Positions 18,491 to 27,438 of a stretch of 64,000 nucleotides of DNA are shown here, in pieces. Both the position numbers and the translations under genes were made by a program. Source of the DNA: XN24 sp035514535 (GTDB lineage Bacteria; Pseudomonadota; Gammaproteobacteria; Steroidobacterales; XN24); contig DATKAZ010000069.1 of the NCBI GenBank assembly GCA_035514535.1, forward strand, positions 62,001-126,000. The letters run 5' to 3'. The stretch's first letter is position 1, and every line of letters begins with the position of its first letter. Under the pieces are notes generated by a model. It saw nothing but the letters and a program-made list of their open reading frames with translations, ran no database searches and had not been told where the DNA came from.

Positions 18491-19256
18491 CCAAAAAGCC
18501 GGTATTGTGGCCGCCGTCCAGCTCCAGCAGTTCTTTCGGCGGGTTGGCCGCCGCGTGCAGGGCCTGGCCGTGGTGGAAGGGAATAATCTCGTCGCTGCGA
18601 CTGTGGATGACGAGCACCGGCGCGTGCACTGCCGGCAGCATGTCCTCGACCGGGTATGCGATCCGGGCCAACATGCGCACGGGCAGGAAGCGATAGAGTT
18701 CCGCCGCGAGGTCCGGCACCGAGCGGAAGGTCGATTCCAGGATCAGCCCGCGCGGCGGATGCTCCACGGCGAGCCGGGTCGCGACGGCGCCGCCGAGCGA
18801 GCGGCCGAACAGGAGGACGCGGTCGGCGGGCACGCCGCGCGCGTCGACGAGATGGCGCCAGGCGGCTCGCGCGTCCTCGTGCGTGCCTTGTTCCGACGGG
18901 CGTCCCGTACTGCGGCCGTAGCCGCGGTAGTCGAAGATCAGCACCGAGAGGCCGAGATCATGAAAGATGCGCAGCGACTCGAGGCGGTGGGAGATATTGC
19001 CCGCGTTGCCGTGCAGGAACAGCAGCACAGCGCGCTCCTCGACCGCCGGCACGAACCAGCCGTCGAGCTCCTCGCCGTCGGCCGTGGCGATCCGCAACGA
19101 CTCGTAGCCAAGGCCGATCGCAGCGGGGGTCGCGGTCAGCTCGCGGGAAGGAATATCCGGCAGGAACAGCATGCTTTCCTGCCTGAACCACAGGAAGCCG
19201 ACCAATGCAGCGTACAACAGCGCGAACGACAGCAGGGCGAGCACGAGCGTCTTCAT
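18432..19256 (-). CDS. Membrane-anchored alpha/beta hydrolase (BEM46-like)
   Basis: This 274-residue protein has an N-terminal membrane anchor (LVLALLSFALLYAALVGFLW) and then LFLPDIPSRELTATPAAIGL, typical of BEM46/YfhR-like hydrolases. The catalytic fold shows the oxyanion segment LFLHGNAGNISHR, the nucleophile elbow LLFGRSLGGAVA, an aspartate in IHSRSDEIIPFHHG and a histidine in LDGGHNTGF. The active site probably faces the periplasm. The substrate is unknown. It is tail-to-tail and overlapping with the prolyl oligopeptidase gene. Confidence 0.88.
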   Translation of the reverse strand: MKTLVLALLSFALLYAALVGFLWFRQESMLFLPDIPSRELTATPAAIGLGYESLRIATADGEELDGWFVPAVEERAVLLFLHGNAGNISHRLESLRIFHDLGLSVLIFDYRGYGRSTGRPSEQGTHEDARAAWRHLVDARGVPADRVLLFGRSLGGAVATRLAVEHPPRGLILESTFRSVPDLAAELYRFLPVRMLARIAYPVEDMLPAVHAPVLVIHSRSDEIIPFHHGQALHAAANPPKELLELDGGHNTGFLVSERRYVEGLRAFLTRLGL

Positions 19257-19368
19257 GGCGTGCCACCCACAATGCGGTGCCCCGAAACGCGCCGTCAAGC
19301 TGGCCCCGGAGTGGCTGTCCTTCGTCCAAGGGAGACCATCACGTTGCGCGAGTCGGCCGGTTGAGCGC

Positions 19369-21513
19369 GTGAGCAGCAAAAGTTCAGACCGCGCGATCCT
19401 AGCGCCCGGGCGCAACTGCTGGCGCCTGGAGCATGCGGACCGGGTCGCGTTCCTGGTCGACGGTGCGGATTATTTCTCCGCCGTACGTGCTGCAGCGCTG
19501 CGCGCCAGGCGGTCGATATTCATCCTCGGCTGGGACATCGACAGCCGCATGCGCCTCGTGCCCGAGGGCGCCGACGACGGCCTGCCGGAACCGCTCGGCG
19601 ATTTCCTCAATGCCCTCGCGAAGCGCACGCGCGCACTGCACATCTACGTGCTCAACTGGGATTTCCCCATGCTGTATGCGCCCGACCGCGAGGTGCTGCC
19701 ACGCTACAAGCTCGGCTGGCGCACCCACCGGCGCGTGCATTTCGAGCTGGACGGCGCGCATCCGGTCGGCGCCTCGCACCACCAGAAAGTCATCGTCGTC
19801 GACGATGCGCTCGCGTTCGTCGGCGGCCTCGACCTGACGCACTGCCGCTGGGATACGCCGGAGCATCGCCCCGACGACCCGCGCCGATGCCACCCTGAGG
19901 GCGACCCTTGCCCGCCGTTCCACGACCTGCAGATGGCGGTCGACGGCGACGCGGCGGCCGCGCTGGGCGACCTGGCGCGTGAGCGATGGCAGCGTGCCAC
20001 GGCGAAGAAAATCGCCGCGGGACCGCCCGCCGCCGGTGCCGCCCCGTGGCCCGAATCGCTGGACCCCGATCTCACGGACGTGCCGGTCGGCATCGTCCGC
20101 ACGGTGCCCAAGTACGAAGAATATCCGCAAGTCCAGGAGATCAAGCAGCTCTACCTGGACGCGATTGCAGGCACACGTCGCTGGTTGTACCTGGAGAACC
20201 AGTATTTCAGCGCCGCCTCGATGGCGAACGCGCTCTGCGAGCGCCTCGCGGAACAGGATGCGCCGGAGGTCGTATTCGTCAGCCGCTACAGCGACAAGAG
20301 CTGGCTCGAGGAATTCACCATCGGCGTGCTGCGCGCCCGCCTCCACAAGCAGCTTTGCGACGCGGCTCCGGAGAATCGCTACGGGAGTTTCTACGCCCAC
20401 GTCCCGGGCCTCGGCGAAAACTTTCTGAACGTCCACTCTAAAGTGCTCATCATGGATGACGAGCTGGTGACCATCGGCTCGGCCAACCTCAGCAATCGCT
20501 CGATGGGCCTTGATACCGAGTGCAATCTCGTGATCGAAGCCCGGGACGACGAGCGCATTCAGCGGGCCATCCGCAGATTGCGCCACCGGCTCCTGGCAGA
20601 GCATCTCGACACGACAGCTGAGCGCGTGGCGGAGCTGGAAATGGAAACCGGCTCGATCCTGGACGCCATAGCCGGGCTGCGCGGCAAAGGGCGCACGCTG
20701 AAAGTGCTCGATCCAGAGGTTTCGGACAATGTTGACGAATGGGTCCCGGACGGCGAAATCATCGATCCGGAACTGCCTGTCGAACCGGAGAAACTCGTCG
20801 CGCGCGCACTGCCCGGGGAGACAAGCGCATCGATCATGGGTCGCGTGCTCGTGCTCGGCGGGCTAGTGGCATTTTTCCTGGCGCTGGCCGCGGCCTGGCG
20901 GTGGACCGAGCTCGGCGAGTGGCTGGAACCAGGGAAACTCCGCAGCCTCGGCGAGTCGCTCAAGCAACTGCCGGCCGCGCCGCTCGCCGTTCTCGGCGGG
21001 TTCGTCGTCGGCTGCTTGCTGGTGGTGCCGGTCACGGCGATGATCGCCGCCACCGTGATCGTATTCGGGCCATGGCTCGGGCTGCTGTACTCCTTCGGCG
21101 GCTCGCTGCTGGGTGCCGCCGCGACCTACGGGATCGGGCGCCTGGTCGGCCGGCAGACCGTGCGCCGTCTCGCCGGCGCCCGCCTGGATCGGCTCAGCCG
21201 CGCACTCGGCCGGCGCGGCATCCTGTCGGTCGTGACGGTACGCATCATCCCGGTCGCGCCCTTCTCCATCGTCAACCTCGTCGCCGGCACGACACACATC
21301 GGCCTGCGCGATTTCCTGCTCGGCACATTGCTCGGCATGGCGCCCGGCATCATCGCGATCGCGCTGTTCATCGACCGCATACTCGCCGCCATCCGCAATC
21401 CCGGCGCCGGCACGATCGCGATACTCGGCGCCGTGATCGTGGTGATCGTCGCGGGCATATTCGTATTGCGCCGCCGGCTGCGCAGGGAACACGCGGGCAA
21501 GGGCGAAGCGTGA
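19369..21513 (+). CDS. Phospholipase D-like protein fused to VTT/DedA membrane domain
   Basis: I start at the GTG giving VSSKSSDRAILAPGRNCW, because the longer open frame runs under the opposite-strand hydrolase; this gives 714 residues. Two HKD motifs mark a complete PLD active site: HHQKVIVVDDALAFVGGLDL, and HSKVLIMDDELVTIGSANLS followed by NRSMGLDTECN. After ~480 residues the protein continues with a membrane anchor and a SNARE-associated/VTT domain (FGPWLGLLYSFGGSLLGAAA, then RIIPVAPFSIVNLVAG). The family acts on phosphatidyl groups (cardiolipin or phospholipid turnover), and VTT domains are linked to lipid scrambling. An EEP nuclease/phosphatase gene follows with a 4-bp overlap. Confidence 0.9.
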   Translation: MSSKSSDRAILAPGRNCWRLEHADRVAFLVDGADYFSAVRAAALRARRSIFILGWDIDSRMRLVPEGADDGLPEPLGDFLNALAKRTRALHIYVLNWDFPMLYAPDREVLPRYKLGWRTHRRVHFELDGAHPVGASHHQKVIVVDDALAFVGGLDLTHCRWDTPEHRPDDPRRCHPEGDPCPPFHDLQMAVDGDAAAALGDLARERWQRATAKKIAAGPPAAGAAPWPESLDPDLTDVPVGIVRTVPKYEEYPQVQEIKQLYLDAIAGTRRWLYLENQYFSAASMANALCERLAEQDAPEVVFVSRYSDKSWLEEFTIGVLRARLHKQLCDAAPENRYGSFYAHVPGLGENFLNVHSKVLIMDDELVTIGSANLSNRSMGLDTECNLVIEARDDERIQRAIRRLRHRLLAEHLDTTAERVAELEMETGSILDAIAGLRGKGRTLKVLDPEVSDNVDEWVPDGEIIDPELPVEPEKLVARALPGETSASIMGRVLVLGGLVAFFLALAAAWRWTELGEWLEPGKLRSLGESLKQLPAAPLAVLGGFVVGCLLVVPVTAMIAATVIVFGPWLGLLYSFGGSLLGAAATYGIGRLVGRQTVRRLAGARLDRLSRALGRRGILSVVTVRIIPVAPFSIVNLVAGTTHIGLRDFLLGTLLGMAPGIIAIALFIDRILAAIRNPGAGTIAILGAVIVVIVAGIFVLRRRLRREHAGKGEA

Positions 21514-22183
21514 CCGGGCCGGGGGCAGCAGCAGACGTCATCCGCCTGGCGACTTACAACATCCACGCCAGCGTCGGCCGCGACGGCCGCCACGACGCGG
21601 GGCGCATCGCGGGCGTGATCAACGAACTGGCAGCCGACGTCGTGGCGCTGCAGGAAGTCCAGTCGCGCCGGGAGGAGCCCGATGCGCTGGAATTCCTCGC
21701 GGCCGAGACCGGCATGACCGGGATTCCGGGGATCACGATGTTGCGCGAGGACGGCAGCTACGGCAACGCCCTGCTGACGCGCATGCCGTTACTGGACACA
21801 CGAAAGATCGACCTGAGCTTTCCGCGGCGTGAGCCGCGTGGCGCGATCGACGTCACGCTGGCGGCGCACGGCCGGCGCTTGCGCATCGTCGCGACGCACC
21901 TCGGCCTGCGTCCCGCGGAGCGCCGCCACCAGATCGACATGCTGCTGACCAGGCTCGACCGCGACGATCCCACGCCGACGGCCCTGATGGGGGACCTCAA
22001 CGAGTGGTTTCTGTGGGGCCGCCCGTTGCGCCGCCTGCACAGGTGCTTCGGCGCGACGCCCGCGCCGGCGACCTTCCCGTCGCACTGGCCGCTGTTTGCG
22101 CTCGACCGGATGTGGGTCAAGCCGCTGCACCGGCTGCGCCGCCTCGGCGTACACGACAGCCCGCTGGCGCGTTGCGCCTCCGA

Positions 22184-22981
<798 letters not shown>

Positions 22982-22991
22982 TGCGCGGGCC

Positions 22992-25064
22992 TCACCACAT
23001 CGACCGCATCCGCGACGCGACGTCGATCACCTCCGCCGGGCGCGTGACCGAGCGCGCGTGGGCATCCGCCGCACCGTGAAAGCGCTGCTCCATCGAAGCC
23101 AGCATCGCCTCGTCGATGAAGCGGCTGCGCGCGCCGTAGACATGCCGGTCGCCGTGGCGCGGCTGCTGCGGCACCCAGTACTTCAGGGGCGCGACCAGGT
23201 GCAGCGCCGATCGCGCACGCGTCATCGCGACGTACAGCAGGCGGCGTTCCTCCTCGATCAGCGCCGGCTTGCCGGTGGAGAACTCGGACGGGAAATTGCC
23301 GTCGGCCACGTTCAGCACGTAGACCGAGTCCCACTCCTGGCCCTTCGCCGAATGGATCGTCGACAGCACGAGATAATCCTCGTCCAGCAGCGGCGGGCCG
23401 GCGAGGTCCCCGGTGGCCTGCGGTGGATCGAGGGACAGCTCGGTGAGGAACTGCTCGCGAGTGGCGAACTTGCCGGCAATCTGCTCCAGCGCGTCGAGAT
23501 CACCGAGGCGCACCGGCCACTCCTCGTAAAGCCGCTCGAGCTGCGGACGATACCAGTCCCGCGCGCGGCCGATCTGCACCTGCCAGTCACCCACTCCGGC
23601 GCCGCTCTCGACCAGTAACTGCACAAGCGCCGGCCAGTACGGCGCCGCTGGAGGCGGCGGGCGCCAGTCGGCGAGCGCGGCGGGGGCGAAGTCCCGTGCC
23701 TCGAGCACGGCGAAGGCCTTCGCGGCCGAGGCCGGGCCCACCCCCGGCAACAGCTGCAGACAGCGGAACGCGGCGATCCTGTTGCGCGGGTTGTCGGCCC
23801 AGCGCAGCACGGCGAGCAGGTCCTTGACGTGCGCGGCCTCGAGGAATTTCAGGCCGCCGTACTTCACGAACGGGATATCGCGCCGCACGAGCTCGAGCTC
23901 GAGGCGGTCGCTGTGGTGGCTGGCGCGGAACAGCACCGCCTGGCGGCGCAGCAGCTGGCCCGCCTCGCGCGCGGCGAGGACGGCGCGGAGCACGTAATCG
24001 GCCTGGGCCTCGTCGTCGGGCACCGTGACGTAGAAAGGTTTCTGGCCGGAGGCCTTCGCCGAACGCAGCTCCTTGCGAAACTGCTTCTCGGCCGGGCGCA
24101 TCAAGGCGTTCGCCGCATCCAGCACCGGCTGCACGGAGCGGTAGTTCTCCTCGAGCGTGACGATTTCGGCCGGCGGCGCGAACTGGCCCGGAAAGCGCAG
24201 GATGTTTTCGACGTCGGCGGCGCGGAACGAATAGATGCTCTGGGCATCGTCGCCGACCACCGTGAGGCCCCGGCCGTCCGGCTTGAGTCGCAGCAGGATC
24301 TCGGCCTGCAGCAGATTGGTGTCCTGGTACTCGTCGACGAGCACATGGTCGAAACGCGCGCCGATCGCGGCGGCCAGCGCCGGCGACTCCAGCAGCCCGT
24401 GCAACCACAGCAGCAGGTCGTCGTAGTCGAGCAGGCTGCCGGCCTGCTTGAGCTCCACGTAGCGGCGGAACAGCGCGCGCAACTCGTCCGCCCACTCGGC
24501 ACACCACGGCCAGCCCTCGGCCAGGCAATCGGCGAGCGCGAGGCGCGCGTTCACCGAGCGCGAGTAGATGGCGAGGCAGGTGTCCTTCCGCGGGAAGCGG
24601 CGCGCCCCGCCGCCGAGCGCCAGCTCCTGGCGCGCGACGTCCATCAGGTCGCCGGCGTCGCCCCGGTCGAGCACCGAGAAGCCGGGATCGAGCCCGAGGT
24701 TGGCGGCGTACTCGCGCAGCAGGCGGTTCGCGACCGAATGGAAGGTGCCGGCCCACGGCAGCTTGACGGCCTCGCCGCGGCCCTGGTCGGCAAGCGCCTG
24801 GCCGACGATGCGCCGGGCGCGCCGCGTCATCTCGCGCGACGCGCGCCGGCTGAAGGTCAGCAGGAGGATGCGGGCGGGCGGCACGCCGGCGACGACCAGG
24901 TGCGCCACGCGATGCGCCAGGGTCATGGTCTTGCCGGTCCCCGCGCCGGCGATCACCAGCAGCGCCCCGGTCTCGACGCCGCGGCCGTCCGGGCCCGGCC
25001 TGCCGAATGTTGCAGCGCGGCACTGGGCCTCGTTCAGGCCCTCCAGGGTGGCGGCGGGGAGCAT
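22992..25064 (-). CDS. UvrD/Rep-family ATP-dependent DNA helicase
   Basis: This 690-residue superfamily 1A helicase has the Q-motif region LEGLNEAQCRAA, Walker A VIAGAGTGKTMTLAHRV, motif II VDEYQDTN, motif III VVGDDAQSIYSFRAAD and motif IV LEENYRS. Motifs V/VI are STIHSAKGQEWDSVYVLNV and ERRLLYVAMTRAR. It should unwind duplex DNA 3'-5' in repair or replication restart. I start at the ATG giving MLPAATLEGLN, since upstream in-frame codons encode an atypical leader. It is shorter in the C-terminus than UvrD/PcrA, resembling RecQ-associated or Rep-like UvrD-helicase paralogues. Confidence 0.92.
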   Translation of the reverse strand: MLPAATLEGLNEAQCRAATFGRPGPDGRGVETGALLVIAGAGTGKTMTLAHRVAHLVVAGVPPARILLLTFSRRASREMTRRARRIVGQALADQGRGEAVKLPWAGTFHSVANRLLREYAANLGLDPGFSVLDRGDAGDLMDVARQELALGGGARRFPRKDTCLAIYSRSVNARLALADCLAEGWPWCAEWADELRALFRRYVELKQAGSLLDYDDLLLWLHGLLESPALAAAIGARFDHVLVDEYQDTNLLQAEILLRLKPDGRGLTVVGDDAQSIYSFRAADVENILRFPGQFAPPAEIVTLEENYRSVQPVLDAANALMRPAEKQFRKELRSAKASGQKPFYVTVPDDEAQADYVLRAVLAAREAGQLLRRQAVLFRASHHSDRLELELVRRDIPFVKYGGLKFLEAAHVKDLLAVLRWADNPRNRIAAFRCLQLLPGVGPASAAKAFAVLEARDFAPAALADWRPPPPAAPYWPALVQLLVESGAGVGDWQVQIGRARDWYRPQLERLYEEWPVRLGDLDALEQIAGKFATREQFLTELSLDPPQATGDLAGPPLLDEDYLVLSTIHSAKGQEWDSVYVLNVADGNFPSEFSTGKPALIEEERRLLYVAMTRARSALHLVAPLKYWVPQQPRHGDRHVYGARSRFIDEAMLASMEQRFHGAADAHARSVTRPAEVIDVASRMRSMW

Positions 25065-25162
25065 GTCCGGGACTATAGCAGAGGGCAATGCCGGCCCAAG
25101 CGGGTAGAATGGCGTTCTTTTGACTGGGGCGGTTTCGCCCGCACGCACCCTGGAGACGCACG

Positions 25163-27364
25163 ATGATCCGACGCCTTACCCTCCCCCTGGTTTTCGCCGC
25201 AGCCGTCGCGCTCACCGCTTGCGGCAACTCGACCGCCGACAGCACCACGGAGTCACCGCAGGAACCCACGGCCGACGCGGCCGAGGGCGACGCGGCCGAG
25301 GGCGACACGACGCAGAACCCGTTCTTCGCCCCGAGCGATCGCCCGTACGCCATGCCGCCGTTCGACCGGATCAAGGACGACCATTACCTGCCGGCGTACG
25401 AGAAAGGCATGGCGGAGGAGCTCGACGAGATCGAGGCCATCGCGACCAGCACCGAGCCGCCGACCTTCGAGAACACCATCGTGGCGATGGAGCGCGCGGG
25501 CGCGATGCTCGATCGGGTTCACCGGGTGTTTGCCAACCTGAACAGCGCGCACACCAACCCGCAGATGCAAGACATCCAGAAGACCGTGGCGCCGCAACTG
25601 GCCGCGCACGAGGACGCGATCTTTCTCAACGGTCCGCTGTTCGCGCGCGTAGAGGGTCTCTACAAGCAGCGCGAGACCCTCGGCCTGGACGCGGAGTCCG
25701 CACGCCTGCTGGAGCGCTATCACACCGACTTCGTGCGCGCCGGCGCGCGGCTGTCGGACGACGACAAGGCGAAGCTGCGCGAACTCAATCGCGAACTGGC
25801 CTCGCTGTCCACGACGTTCGCCCAGAACGTGCTGCAGGAGACGAACAACTCGGCCGTCCTGGTCGAGGACGTCGCGGAACTGGAAGGCATGAGCGACAAC
25901 CAGATCGCCGCCGCCGCCGCCGCGGCCAGGGATCGCGGCCACGACGGCAAGTACCTGATCACGCTGCAGAACACCAGCGGCCAGCCGCCGCTGGTGTCGC
26001 TCGCGAACCGCGCCCTGCGGCAGCGCATCCACGAGGCTTCGGTGAACCGCGGCGCTCGCGACAACGAGCACGACAACCGCCCGGTAGCCGCACGCAGCGC
26101 GGCGTTGCGCGCCGAGCGGGCCGCCCTGCTCGGTTATCCGAGCCATGCGGCGTACATCCTCGAGAACGAGACCGCGGGCTCCGTCAAGGCCGTCAACGAC
26201 ATGCTGTCCGGCCTGGCGCCGCCCGCGGTCGCCAACGCGAAGCGCGAAGCCGCCGACATCCAGGCGCGCATTGAGGAACAGGGCGGAGACTTCAAGCTGC
26301 AGCCCTGGGACTGGAGTTTCTATGCCGAGCAGGTCCGCCAGGCACGCTATGACCTCGACAGTGACCAGCTGAAGCCCTATTTCGAGATGGAACGCGTGCT
26401 GCACGACGGCGTCTTCTACGCCGCCAACAAGCTCTACGGCCTGACCTTCAAGGCGCGCCCCGACCTGCAGCCGCTATACCACCCCGACGCGCGCGCCTGG
26501 GAGGTCTTCGAGGAAGACGGCACGCCGCTCGGCCTGTTCATCGGCGATTTCTGGGCCCGCGATTCGAAGCGCGGCGGCGCGTGGATGAACGCCTACGTGC
26601 CGCAGTCCGGCCTCAAGGGCACGCGGCCGGTGGTGGCGAATCACCAGAACGTTCCCAAGCCGCCCGAGGGCCAGCCGACGCTCATGACCTTCACCGAGGT
26701 CGAGACGATGTTCCACGAGTTCGGCCATGCGCTGCACGGCCTGTTCTCGAGCGTGCGCTACCCGCGCTTCAGCGGCACCAGCGTGCCGCGCGACTTCGTC
26801 GAGTTCCCGTCGCAGGTCAACGAGATGTGGTCGGTCTGGCCGGAAGTCCTGGAAAATTATGCCAGGCACTACGAGACCGGCGAGCCGCTCCCTGCCGAGC
26901 TGCTGCAGAAGGTGCTCGACTCGCAGCAGTTCAACGAAGGTTACAAGACGACCGAGTACGTCGCCGCCGCGATGCTGGACCAGGCATGGCACCAGCGTGC
27001 CGCCGGCGAGGTCCCGACCGACACCCTCGCCTTCGAGGCCAAGACGCTGAAGGCGATCGGCCTGGACTTCGCCCCGGTGCCGCCGCGTTACCGCAGCACC
27101 TACTTCTCGCACATCTTCTCCGGCGGCTACCATGCCGGCTACTACGCCTACATCTGGAGCGAGGTGCTCGACGCCGACACGGTCGACTGGTTCAAGGAGA
27201 ACGGCGGCCTGAAGCGCGAGAATGGCGACCACTTCCGCGCGGCGCTGTTGTCGCGCGGGGGCAGCAAAGACGCGATGGAACTTTATCGCGGCTTCGCCGG
27301 TCGTGAAGCCTCGGTGGAGCCGCTGCTGAAGCGCCGCGGCCTGCTCGATTCCGCCGACGACTGA
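25163..27364 (+). CDS. dcp: M3 family peptidyl-dipeptidase (Dcp-like) lipoprotein
   Basis: This 733-residue zinc metallopeptidase carries a lipoprotein signal (ALTAC) followed by a Thr/Glu-rich spacer containing a duplicated AAEGDAAEGD. The catalytic motif HEFGH is at residues 518-522, with the downstream glutamate in DFVEFPSQVNE. The substrate-loop residues HIFSGGYHAGYYAYIWSEVL follow. N-terminal blocks such as MPPFDRIKDDHYLPAYEKGM are typical of Dcp. Dcp removes C-terminal dipeptides; the lipobox places this copy in the periplasm rather than the cytoplasm. An M16 peptidase follows on the same strand after 74 bp. Confidence 0.93.
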   Translation: MIRRLTLPLVFAAAVALTACGNSTADSTTESPQEPTADAAEGDAAEGDTTQNPFFAPSDRPYAMPPFDRIKDDHYLPAYEKGMAEELDEIEAIATSTEPPTFENTIVAMERAGAMLDRVHRVFANLNSAHTNPQMQDIQKTVAPQLAAHEDAIFLNGPLFARVEGLYKQRETLGLDAESARLLERYHTDFVRAGARLSDDDKAKLRELNRELASLSTTFAQNVLQETNNSAVLVEDVAELEGMSDNQIAAAAAAARDRGHDGKYLITLQNTSGQPPLVSLANRALRQRIHEASVNRGARDNEHDNRPVAARSAALRAERAALLGYPSHAAYILENETAGSVKAVNDMLSGLAPPAVANAKREAADIQARIEEQGGDFKLQPWDWSFYAEQVRQARYDLDSDQLKPYFEMERVLHDGVFYAANKLYGLTFKARPDLQPLYHPDARAWEVFEEDGTPLGLFIGDFWARDSKRGGAWMNAYVPQSGLKGTRPVVANHQNVPKPPEGQPTLMTFTEVETMFHEFGHALHGLFSSVRYPRFSGTSVPRDFVEFPSQVNEMWSVWPEVLENYARHYETGEPLPAELLQKVLDSQQFNEGYKTTEYVAAAMLDQAWHQRAAGEVPTDTLAFEAKTLKAIGLDFAPVPPRYRSTYFSHIFSGGYHAGYYAYIWSEVLDADTVDWFKENGGLKRENGDHFRAALLSRGGSKDAMELYRGFAGREASVEPLLKRRGLLDSADD

Positions 27365-27438
27365 GTGTCCCGGTGCGGGCGTCGCCGCTTCTCCGGCGGC
27401 GGCGCCAGCTCCCAACCCGAACCCAAGCGAGTGCCGCC